Below, one piece after another: positions 28,601 through 39,400 of a DNA stretch of 64,000 bases (the first letter of the stretch is position 1; every line of letters starts with the position of its first letter). The DNA is taken from NCBI RefSeq assembly GCF_036669915.1, contig NC_089319.1:17973575-18037574 (forward strand), in the 5' to 3' direction. The notes beneath the pieces were generated by a model. That model did no database searches. It worked only from the letters and a program-made list of their open reading frames with translations, and was not told the DNA's origin. The translations under genes were made by a program, and so were the position numbers. This DNA comes from Pocillopora verrucosa. Lineage: Eukaryota; Cnidaria; Anthozoa; Scleractinia; Pocilloporidae.

Positions 28601-30945
28601 ATAAGTGTATTCATAAAGCATAGTCCGCCAGTGACCTTTGGTGGATCGACCCTGATCAGATCATGAACTGAACCCAAAAACCAAGGGAACTTGACCGTAT
28701 CTGTACGTTAACTGAATCAGTTCAATCTAATTAAGTGGAAGCACGCGGCAAACTGACAATAAGTAGCTTTAATTCTATCGACGGAAATCTGGACCATTAA
28801 AAAATTTTGCTTTACTTAGCTTTGGATTATAACACCCTAATTATTAAAGCCGCATTTACACAAGAGAGATTTCCCTGACTGTATAGAGGAGACAAGTGTC
28901 AATCTTACCTCCTCCTGTCTTCCATGCCAGACTTTGAACAAGGACACTTGTCAGGAAAAAAAGAGAACTTTTCAAAGATTCATTATACCAGTGTGAGTAA
29001 CTTTAAAAGGGAATTCGCCAAGAAAGCGTGATAAGGGTTTAAGGTATATGCTCCTACAAGTTTTCACGGCCAAGTAGCTATCACAAGTTGTTTTTGCTTT
29101 AGCACGCACAAGGATTAAAATTTTACTTTGAAAAGTATACCAGCTATGGAATACTCGCTGATGTAAATGCGGTTTAAGTAACTATTTACACTTTCTCAAG
29201 TACATCAAACCCTGTTTTGTTGTGATTGTTTTCTTCGACAGCAATCGCAGTAAGATTCCTCACGAAACGTTTTATCGGCGAGTATGACTCATCCCAGGGT
29301 AAGTTTGCCACATCCCTAAGAGTGATTTACATCTCATTTCTCCTTACAATAATACCCCGAAATCAAGCATTAAGGTCACAAGAATAAGGCAAATGATCAC
29401 CAACTAACAAAGCTCTTGATTGTTTCACAAATTCTTCTGTCAGTACATTAGGAAATGTACAAAGAGCAGTATAGAGAATCTACATACTGATGCTAGGGTG
29501 TAAACGGTTGTTACCCGTTATCGTCCCTTCTTGGATTACTCCATTCCAATTTGCTGTAATTGAATTGTCTAAGCGAACATTTCACAGTTCAAACGGTAAT
29601 TCTGCTCTTCGTAACAAGAGTGAAAGTATCGTGATGCTGCGCCCATAAACTTCTTAGTATAAGTGGATCTGTCTCAGACCTCCTCCTGTGACTCAGCTGA
29701 CCTGCTCCAGTTTGAGGTTGAACAGGCGATATGTCCCTACCAGCGGTCCTGAGAGTTCAAACCCTAACGATGTCATACAAGTCGCAGATGTACACCCGTT
29801 GAGTCGAGCTCTCATTATTAAGAAAAGACGTTTTAGGGTCATGTAACTAATGGAAGCTTACCACAGTAATAGACGTCGATCGTCTAGTTTCCTTCTTCAT
29901 AAATCTTTACATAAACCGTCTTCTCTGTTACAAAGCCCTTGAGGACTTATAATCTATATCTTCTAAAAGCTGTTACATTTCTTTCTTTTTTCTTGCAAAA
30001 TGCAGACTCTACGTATCAGTTCAATTCGACTATTGACGAAGAGCAGGTTAACTTGGAGATTATAGACCCAGGTCCAGAGGTTGGTTTAGGTCAAAGCCAT
30101 TATTCTTTACGCACGACAATCCAAAATTGCATAGGGTTTTCTTTATTTTGCTCTGAGATTGGTCTAAAAAGCTCGCTCAACTCCCTCAGCCAATCAGATG
30201 CAAAACAAAAACCAATTCGCGGCATGGTCCTACGCTTCAACTGAAGCAACCTGCTTGCTTCAACCCAGAGTTCCCCTCGGCCTCTCGTGATGTTTCCTTA
30301 GCTCCAATTAGCTGTTGCGATTACGTTACTTTTGGTTTCACAACAGCTCTAGGCTCAAGCTGACACAAAAAGTGCTCTCCACTTTTAAAAAAACGCATTA
30401 GAAAAACGAACGCTTTTTTTTTTGGCGTTGGAAGTCACGAGTTGTTTCAGACTTTTAACCAGGACGCCCTAACATGTACCTTTGTAATCTTCGCCGTTTT
30501 TCTTTTTCAGTCAAGAAACGAACAAACTGTGGGAAGTCGAGCGATCTGGGCCGACGGTTTGATCCTCGTCTACTCAATAACCGATCGGAAAAGCTTCGAG
30601 GAAATACAACACCTCCATAATCTCATTGATCCTTTTAAGCAGAAAACGGTCGTCATCATCTTCGGCAATAAATCGGATCTCGAACACAAACGACAAGTAC
30701 CCGAAAAAGAAGCCGCCTCACTTGCAGAAAAATTACAATGCTCGTTCTTTGAAGGTTCGGCATCCGAAGGACATACGAAGATCTCTGAGGCATTTCACGA
30801 GCTCTATAAAGAGGTCGCCAAGAGGAAAAAAGAAAGAAAGGTGTCACTTTCACCTCGCCCCTTACGAAATGCTCTTGGAAAAGTTTTCCGAAGAAACAGC
30901 AGTAAAAACTTGCTACTGTCTCCTTCAGGTGCACTCATTACATAG
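25663..30945 (+). CDS. RERG: RERG/RERGL-like small GTPase of the Ras superfamily
   Basis: Four exons: 25663-25756, 29242-29298, 30006-30079, 30511-30945, giving 219 residues. The P-loop is GARNVGKS (residues 24-31), split by intron 1. The segment AVRFLTKRFIGEYD after it is very close to RERG and RERGL. Switch II starts LEIIDPGPE where Ras has DTAGQE; human RERGL also has a DP in place of DTAGQ, so the change is known in the family. The segment WADGLILVYSITDRKSFEE follows, then GNKSD (127-131) as the G4 motif and GSAS as G5. The C terminus is basic and Ser-rich with no CAAX box, as in RERG, so it is unlikely to be prenylated. Exon 3 must end at GAG/GTTGGT; the earlier GTCCAG site would break the frame. 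The Met at 30442 is intronic. Family role: growth-inhibitory Ras-like signalling in the cytoplasm. Loss of the catalytic Gln suggests weak GTPase activity. Confidence 0.88.
29310..29510 (+). repeat. MITE family A copy in intron 2 of the RERG-like gene
   Basis: The copy begins about 12 bases after the exon 2 donor. It shares ATTTCTCCTTACAATA, CATTAAGGTCA, AATGATCACCAAC, CTCTTGATTGTTT and GGAAATGTACA blocks with the copy at 33128-33350. The end blocks are diverged (ATCCCTAAGAGTGA on the left, TAGGGTGTAAACGG on the right). Confidence 0.7.
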
Positions 30946-31025
30946 CAATATCTCGATTTGACCTTTAACCTCCCAGGATCTGTTTTGTAATTCGCCCTTA
31001 CAATTGCCAGACTTAATTACAAATC

Positions 31026-31031
31026 AATAAA
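31026..31031 (+). terminator. Polyadenylation signal AATAAA of the RERG-like gene
   Basis: A canonical AATAAA lies about 80 bases after the stop codon of the RERG-like gene. A GGAGGTAAG stretch follows it. It is the closest match downstream and is well placed, but it was not tested against transcripts. Confidence 0.55.
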
Positions 31032-31082
31032 GGAGGTAAGATTTTAAAGAAACAGTGGTGTTATACAGGGGATTATAACAAG

Positions 31083-31143
31083 GTAATTTGGTACTATCCA
31101 CTGAGTTGGCTACCAACTGACTCAGTTGATAATGCCAAATTAC
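31083..31143. repeat. Inverted repeat (hairpin, MITE-like)
   Basis: Left arm 31083-31105 and right arm 31121-31143 are near-perfect inverted copies of about 23 bases (GTAATTTGG at the outer left, CCAAATTAC at the outer right) with a short loop. It sits between two convergent genes, in the intergenic stretch 30946-31877, which otherwise holds only the GTPase polyadenylation signal and no gene. Confidence 0.7.
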
Positions 31144-31877
31144 TGTACTTACAAATCAGTTCTGAGAATTTGAAGTTATCATTCACACATCCAGCTAGCT
31201 GGATAATGTATCAATATTTAAACAAATTAAGATGTTAATCACTTCTGTAAGGTTAAGGCTTGACGCCATCCCATTAAGCAATTTCTTGTATTTTTTCCAC
31301 ATATCACAAGCAGCTTTTATGCTGCACTTTATAAGTGGCTCACAAGCCTTAAAATACCATGTAAAATACAAGATTTTTGAATGAGTGAACACTGAAACAC
31401 AAATATCTGTCAATAATCCTGAGCTGGATAATTGTGTTGCCATTGTTGGCAATTTCTAGGCTGAGGGACTTTTCTGACTGATAGCTTTAAACCACACTGC
31501 TACTATTGTAAGACAACAGTATCAATTTAAATGTGTGAGAACTTCAAAGAGGCATCCATATTGAGCCGCTGATAAATTTTCCAATTTTTTTACTTCACAT
31601 GAAAGATCCATGAAGCACATGTAAACCTTCCTGTAACAGCTCACAAAGTACAATCAAAGGCATAACACCCATTTGCCAGAGAGAATATAGCTTCAAAACA
31701 TATTTATCCATAAACCACATTTGCTGCTAAGGATCAGCTCTGTACAGTTAATGTCCAAACAGTTGCCAATCTCAATACCATTGGTTCAATATATTTCCTT
31801 CAATCTGGTTATCAATACTTCTTTAGAGCAGCATTCATCTGTGATTTTCCCCATATGAGTTATTGCATTGCTACTTT

Positions 31878-34309
31878 TTAAGTCTGAGATTGAATCTTAT
31901 CAAGAAGATGTTCAATTTGGTTGGCCATAATTGGCTGGCCTTTCCTTGTTCGTCGATTCAACCGACCAAAGGTTTCTCTGCGCTTTTTCATCTTTTCCTG
32001 AACCTCCTCTCTGTGTTTTTGTATCATTGTTTCCCTTTCCTACACATTGAAAGAAAATAATCAGCACACTAAACTTAGTGAGAAATGCCATGGCAAAGTA
32101 TTATTGACAAAAGAAATGATGATGATGGGTTTTTCAATTGTAAAGAAAGATCTGATTTTTTAGTTCATTCCTCTTGACTGTGAAACAGTGGAGATAGATA
32201 CTGAAAGGACAAAAGAAGTAAAAGAGGTTCAGGTACATGTAGCAGAATAATAAATCTGGAGAGCCCTGGTTCAAACATGCTTCAGTGGCATACATGTAGG
32301 AACAAATAAATCAGAAAGTAAATATTCATACAGCTGGAGGAAGAGGTAGGACCAGTATTATTGGGTGTTTGGGAATATTCAGAGGATTCAAAGGAAAATA
32401 AGGTCCCTTGTACATGTAAGGTTGCCTTGTCTCTTATGCCATCAGTTTTTCTCACTTGATTTTTGTTTGCTTTCAAACATCCTGTGAAGTATTGCAGCTA
32501 TTTCTACTCCCTTATTTCAACTTTTTAAAATCCAGACATTGTATCATGTTTCACCCTTGTGTCAGGTTATTGTGGCACAGCATTGTGCATGTGTAGCAAG
32601 ATGCAGCACAGGCCCTTAATGTACAGGCGCTTCATTTTCCTAAACACGAGTCACAGTGCACATAAAGAGGTTGACTGACTGTGTCATCCCACATAAACTT
32701 TCACATCCTGTAAGTGTATTCAATCAGAATACCATCTCTCTAATGAAGAAAACAGGTGTTAATTGAACTAGAAAAAATATTTAAGATTATGATTACCATA
32801 TCAACTACATCTAGCTTAAACACATTTTTAAACATTGGTCAATTCAACAAACCTTAATCATCTGTTCCTTCTCCATTTTTCTTTTCTTAAAATCACTTTC
32901 AGCTGCCATGAATTTGTTGACTTGTTTCCGCTTCCTTGCAGGAGCACAAAGAAACAAGGAGCATAAAAAGTCACAAACTTCTCTTCATTAGGGTTTGTTT
33001 AATGAATATACACCTCTAATTAATGATCTATATTATCTATAAGTTTTATTTTTATTTTATGACACTTTCCACGGCAACGCAGTGTATAAAACAGGTGCTT
33101 GAAGGGTGAACATGGCAATGAACAGCCTTAACCCTTAGGAGTGACTAGCATCTACAAGTAATTTCTCCTTACAATATCACCTCTGTATCACACATTAAGG
33201 TCATGAGAATAAAGAAAATGATCAACAGCCAAAGAAGCAACTTGATTGTTCAATAAATTCTCCTTGTCAGCACCCATGGAAATGTACAGGGAAATGTACA
33301 GAGAACAGTATGGAGAATATGCAAACTGATGTTAGGGTGGAAAGGGTTAATCACTATTGGCACAAATTAGCAGGTCAACCAAGGCTTATTACACACTGCT
33401 CCATAAAACTGTGCATGTAAGTCCATCATTCCTGTGCTTTCTTTAAATACCACAATATACCTTTTGTAAAATAGTTAAACCAAAATTCCAATGGCTAGAG
33501 CTGTTTTAAATTCAGATATGAAAAGTTTTCTCCTGTTACTTTAAAAATGTCCTCCTGTTGTTACATCTCATAATGAGAACCCTGAATAAGCATCCCAAAT
33601 AATAAAGGAAGAAAAGGCAAGGTTTGGGCGAGCAGAGAAGGTTCCACTATTGACTGCTCGCTCTCTCGCTCGCATCTACCATTAAAACGTTTGAAAAACA
33701 CAGAATTATGGGCTGGGAACAATTCACTATTTTTGGGTTGATTTTACTTCCGATCGGGAAATGATAACTACATTGACTTACTGTTGAGATTTTGGTCTTC
33801 GCAATCCCTGACTTTCTGTTTCGTTCTGTATTTAAAAGACCAGAAGTTTAGGGCCAATCACTCTTCTGATATATCACTAAAAATTTGTAAGTTCGGGAGA
33901 GGCAAACCTTTCCAGTTGTATTCACATCTGCGACACGTGTTGGACGTTGCAAACGTGGAGGATTATCTCTGTTGTCTGCTGACTGACGATTCTCATGTTG
34001 CTCCCTTGTTTTCCTTAGTAGCTTTTTGTATTCCTTAAGAGCCATCTTCTTCCGTTTCTCAGCAAATGCGTGGCCTATATATACAGTATGTTAAATAAAG
34101 ACAAAAATTCAGTTTATGTAAGCTAGGTTTCTTCAAGACAAATTAGAGATGACTAGCTCCTTTAAGTTCCCAAATCTAATCTAAAAACGCCTACCCTTCT
34201 CTTTGTTCCCAATGTTAAGTAAATTTGCCGGCTTCTTCCAGCGGAATTTTGGCTTCCCCTTGGATTTTGTTCCTTTCTTTTCGCCCTTTCTTCTCTCTTC
34301 GTCCGCCAT
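31878..34309 (-). CDS. CCDC59: CCDC59 (TAP26)/FYV7-family rRNA-processing protein
   Basis: Four exons on the minus strand: 34309-34195, 34074-33908, 32930-32853, 32039-31878, giving 173 residues. Phases agree throughout (1, 0, 0). The protein is highly charged and has no signal peptide or membrane segment. The C-terminal exon reads EREEVQ-like charged sequence, then RRETFGRLNRRTRKGQP and a short MANQIEHLLDKIQ end. This matches the human CCDC59 C terminus (lysine-rich segment, KKTKKGQP, then a leucine-containing helix). The segment EYKKLLRKTREQ in exon 2 matches the YKKLLRKEKK region of CCDC59. The family acts in the nucleolus in pre-rRNA processing (yeast Fyv7); the human protein also associates with TTF-1. 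It is shorter than human CCDC59 (about 240 residues), so an exon could be missed between exons 2 and 3. The exon 3 acceptor is the AAG before CGG, chosen because only it keeps the frame. Confidence 0.85.
33128..33350 (+). repeat. MITE family A, best-preserved copy
   Basis: It starts TTAACCCTTAGGAGTGACTA and ends GGAAAGGGTTAA, so both TTAA sites and the CCCTT/AAGGG ends are intact. A short direct duplication, GGAAATGTACA twice, lies near the right side. It occupies intron 2 of the CCDC59 gene on the opposite strand. Confidence 0.8.
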
Positions 34310-36460
34310 TTTGAATTCGAATAGTTTCCACCAGTACTCCGCTGTAGAATTGCGGGCGAAGAGCGTGGAGCTCGTTTCCAGGGTAGTGCGAGGTGACCTA
34401 GCTATGCAGTGCGTATTCGAATATTTTAGTTGATCCATCCAAGGGATGTTTACTGAGTTTGAATACCGTGTTTACAGGATACGTGACAGAAAAAGGCAAA
34501 ATTATCGGAATTTCTTTGTAAAACCAGTGAAAGCACGACATATATATTTGATTTTCACCTTCCTCGTTCTAAACTGACAAACGATGGGCGTTCGATCTCT
34601 CTTTTTGCCAATTCGGACGTTGCTCTTTTTTAGTTGATTCGATTTCTCTTTTTCTATAGACTCCTGTAAAAACAATGTTTTAGCGCTCATGGGCTTACTA
34701 GTGGGGGCGAAAGAAATGTAAAAACTTCGAATGTGTCGGCGTACAAGAATCATGAATGAAAACTAAAGATAGAAATCATTATTTATATCTGAAGGAGCTT
34801 TCACAACTATGATAACCAACTTTGCAACATTTTTTTAATGAAATTTCTGAAGTTCTTGGATGAAAAGACATCTAGTTTCACACCCATCATTAAAATGATA
34901 TTTAAGCTATTTACTTACAGAAAATAAAAATCTAATCTAACTTTTTTCTTGTTTGCCATTTCTACAGCTTAAGAATTTAATTAAAAAATCCCCTTATTCA
35001 AAAAGATCTAAAGCTGCAATAGATAATGAAGTAGCTATAGCGCATTAAAATAGTTTGTAAATTTATCATTATTATATTTCATGACAGGTTTTCATCAAAC
35101 GAACGCTTGAGGTATAATTAGTGCAAAAATAAGATGGATATCATTAAAAGATTTCACGTGATCCCTACAATTATTACACGATAAGATAATGATTAGGATT
35201 TCGTGCCCATATTAAAAAACAGCAGTGCCACCCATAAGGGCGATAATAAGAAGTAAACGATTTTAAAGGCAATTTAAAATGATTCCAAATATGATACATA
35301 TTGCAGCGTGGACGTCTATCCAATGCCGTGTTGTTATCTTCTTTCAGGCCATAATATACAGAACAAGAATATATTGGAACGTGCAAACTTGATTACCGTT
35401 TCCCTTCCTTTCCTGAAACACTTAACCAAACAAGACTTGTAAGGACAAATATCTCGTGATAAATAGATTGCTAAAATAATTTTTATTGGGGATTGTTTTG
35501 TTTGGTGATAAATGATTGGAAAGGTAATTAAACACATGATTGAAACCAAAGCTAGCTTTTAGGGCAAGCTCAAACTCTGGAATACTAATCGTGTCATCTC
35601 ATCCACAATATTTTACCAAAATTTTGTATCAGTACGGATACACACAGACCAGTGATCGTCTAAATACTTTTAAGCTATAGGAGTCATTCTCTAAAAACGA
35701 TCCGTTCGTTCGTAATTACAGCATCACGGTGATCATACAATTTCTACGCAATTAAAGCAACTAAGGTGTCATCGCTATATTAAAAAAAAATAATGACACA
35801 ATTAAAGCCGCTCACGAAAAAGAAAACGCTTTGGTGCAAGTCGATAATGATTCCAGAAATGAAGCTTGCTGCAGAGTGCTTAAATGACGTATCACACGGG
35901 GATTTTAAATCATGATATGTGTCACAGCGGCAGATTGAAATATTATGACTGGTGACTTTACGTATAAATACGTACCAATCTAGGCGAAAAACCTGCTTAA
36001 AGATCTCGACTGATGAATTCAGAAAAAACAAAAAACTTGAGGTAATTGATTTTAAGTATGATTGATCGAGGTATGTGATTAGAAATCTGTTTAACTTTTA
36101 AAACAGACTCAAATTATTAAGTCTTTGATAAATGTAAAGTCGTTTCCTGTATTGCAACGGCAAATTGAAGCAATTTCGGTTCTAATAATTGCGGTCATCT
36201 AATTATCTCTAGCTGTGGGAAATTATTCCTCAGAAACAAACTTGAGATCATAAAAATATTGATATTTGTAAAATTAGAAAGTAATCTTTGAAAAAAACCT
36301 GTCGCATGTAATTACACTGCAGATATTATTCAATTAATAGCAAGTTATAATCAAACCGCTATAGGATCACACCTAGACTGGATTATTTAAGGGATCGATC
36401 ACTGTCAAAACTGCAATTCTTCTGGATCTACCTCAGCTAAGATCAGGTCAGAGAGGAAAC
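34310..36460. other. Intergenic region between CCDC59 and the astacin gene (divergent)
   Basis: The two flanking genes point away from each other, so both promoters should lie here. A TATTTAAG sequence at 36384-36391, about 70 bases before the astacin start codon, is a possible TATA element. The rest is AT-rich with no recognised gene or repeat. Confidence 0.4.
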
Positions 36461-39400
36461 ATGGTGTTTCTACTAAAAGAAATCTTCTTGTTGACGATTG
36501 TGGCATCGGCGCTGGCTTTGCCCTGGGGATCATATGGTAAGGCACTCATTACAGTCTTTTTACTCTTCTCTCTTTATTTTTTAAGTAGAAATGCCACATG
36601 GACTGTAACACGAGTTTTGTCGAGAGATCGCGCGCATGTTTATTTAGTCCTAAGAGATTATGAATCTGATCATAAGTGTTCTTTAGCAGCTTCAATATTT
36701 ATTGAGTTTCAAAAGTTTAATGTTTTTTGATTCTGTGCCTTGCACATTTTAGATATGAGTTAGATTTTGACATGGATGTTTTTTCATTCTGAAAATGTAT
36801 TGAAAGTTCCATTCAAGACATAGCTGAGTTAGCCCCTTATTTACCTGTCGGAAAAGTCAGTGAACAAAAACAGAATATATTCAAAATAAAGATGTTCTCT
36901 TAATTCACTGAACTGAAACTTGAAGAAGTAAAGAAAAACAAGAAGTCACTCATTTCCATTCACGAATTTTCATTCGGTGGTTAGAGGTCATTCAAGACCA
37001 GATGTGGGTCCCTCATTTAGTGTGACTTTGAGGAGATCTTTGAAATTTTGTCTTCAGTCATATTACGCTGATTAGCGACTTGTTGGTGACAAGAGTGAAA
37101 ACTAACCAATTAAAACTGATTGATCTCTTTCTTCAATTGCAAGAAAAAAAGAAATCAGATAAAAGAGACAAAAAAAAGACAAAAAAAGACAAGAGAAAGA
37201 CCTGCCATAACATCAATAATACGGCCACGTCGCTGTTTTTACGTAACAGAAATTTCTTCCATGAAATCGAGCACTGGGCGTCAAAATAATTTAATTTCAC
37301 AATGAATGCGAGCACTAATAAGGTAAAAAAAAAGAAAACAAAAATGATGATGATGACGACATCAATGAAAAAGAAAACAACAATAGAAATGACTGAATGA
37401 AAACGATAAGGGTTATGATAATGACATTGATAATGACGCAACGAATGATTATTAGAAATTATAATATAATAACTGTCGCAGTTATCAAGGTAATGATGAT
37501 CCCCATCACTGGGACACCAAGCTGTCTAACGTAATTTAACTTACGATTTTAGATACTTCAAATGACCCCCGTAAGGATGGGATAGAGAATCGTGTGAACG
37601 ATGCTGAGTAACAATGTCAATTAGCTTCTTACATAATGATCGCCCTTGAATATTCGTCAGTTAATCCAGGCCTCCTTTTCATCCCAAGTCTCTATCATTT
37701 TCTCTTGAATGATTGACTCCGCATGTCCCTCGAGTTCCAGGGACAGTACTTCCTTCCTTCCTTGGTTATAACTCAGAGAGTTAAGCCAGATAGACTAACA
37801 GACTGTTGTAGTTTAGTTAAAATGATTCATTTCTTAAGCTCAGATGCCAAATTATGTCAGCAAGGAGAGCTCACATTCAATTTTTTTGATAGCACAACAT
37901 GTATTTTAGAGAACGACGTTCATCAGACCGTCAAAAACAGTTTGCTAATCATTTGGCAGTTTGTGCTTCATAGTTATCTATTTTCACAATCATCAAATCT
38001 TCACGGATGATCTATTTAAACAATTACTTCGACCGCTTCTTACTTCTTCAGTAGAAATGGATGGAACTGTCGATGATCTTCCTCCTAACGGTAATGAGGA
38101 AATTTATCCAGTGGTAACCAACACGGACTCAAAACGCGGTAATTGTGAATGATTTTCAATAGAGGCTTCAACTCCCTCATTTCCTTTTCAGAGGCTATTC
38201 TTGTTGTATTTGACAAGATGATGTGTCCACTGGGTGGGGCATTTAAACTTTACATTTTTTAATAAAAGGGATTTAACACCTAAAGGGAGAGAGAGAGAAG
38301 TAGCAAGAAATATGCGCGTTACCTCTGTTACGGGTTGTTGATGCCACGATTCACTCAAACGAAAATAAATTCCTTTCCCGAAAATGTTTAAAAGAAAAGC
38401 CTTATTTTATGGTAATATGGTTGCTGCAAACATCAGACAAGATTTTGAGCATTAAGAAACCACTTTAGATAGTCGTCCTTTTTACACTCAATGGATGCGA
38501 TTAAGTCCAAGCTTCAAATAAAAGTAAATGAATATGCTCCTCTTCTCCCCCCCCTGGCCTCCCCGCTCCTGCTCTCCATCACATGAAACATATGTTCTTA
38601 TTATCCGACGAACCTACATGGATGCTAAGCGCAGACTTGATGCATCTTTTTTTCCATCAATTTTTTTCACCTAATCAGCTTGCTCATAGGTCTGACTAAT
38701 CTTTTGAAGAGGTGTGAGCTTTTGCGTTAGGGAAGATCAGGAGGAGGGGAGGGGTTCTCCGTGAAAAATCAATATAAAAATAACATTAGCATAGAATATT
38801 GAACATAACTTGATTGTTCTTGTGATTTCGCAGCTGTTCCAGACCTAATCGTGAATGATGATAAGCCGGCTGTTGATGGCGAGAGTGAAACATTCCCAGA
38901 CACGACTTACGTCGAACGAGGTAGTATATACATCAGTATATTGTTCCGTATACACACTGTATAATGCTTCATTACACAGCCTTATATTCGACATTTTTAT
39001 GCACTGTCCACTCATGCCGGCCAATTTTACAGAACGTAAGAAAATAACTTAAACTAAGAATCTAAGATGGAGACTGCTTATTGGCGGATAAAGACCTAGG
39101 CTCAAATACTAGCAGCTGTTCGGAAAATGAGCATAAACTCCCCATTGTATTCTTTTGCCAAAAACTGATCCCCTTCCTCTCCCCATGAAAACTATGTGAT
39201 AAAGCAAAATCCTCCGAACCCCCCCCCCCCACCCCTGTATTGACAGGAATCAATTTTCTATAGTCCCCCCTTTGTACTCTTTTGGCGACAACTGCCCCCC
39301 TCCTCTCCCCCTGAAAACCATGTCATACACCAAAATCCTCCGACCCCCTCCCCCGAGGCGATAAGTTATGACAGTTGCCTTACCCCTATGTTTATGTCAC

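Noticed and set aside
30006..30071. Donor GTCCAG at 30072 for exon 3 of the GTPase gene
   Set aside because: It gives phase 1, which shifts the frame of the last exon. The donor eight bases later gives phase 0 and a family-like sequence.
30442..30510. Met at 30442 as the start of a separate 167-residue GTPase protein
   Set aside because: The residues before 30511 are intronic: a strong TTTTTCAG acceptor lies at 30503-30510, and the P-loop is supplied by upstream exons in matching phase.
34310..34438. Longer N terminus for CCDC59 starting at 34438
   Set aside because: The extra residues show no family similarity, while the Met at 34309 begins the lysine-rich segment. The upstream Met is treated as promoter or 5' UTR.
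37120..37441. Lys-rich or Phe/Val-rich open frames
   Set aside because: They are products of a purine-rich low-complexity run (AAAAAAGACA and GATGATGATG types) in the first astacin intron.
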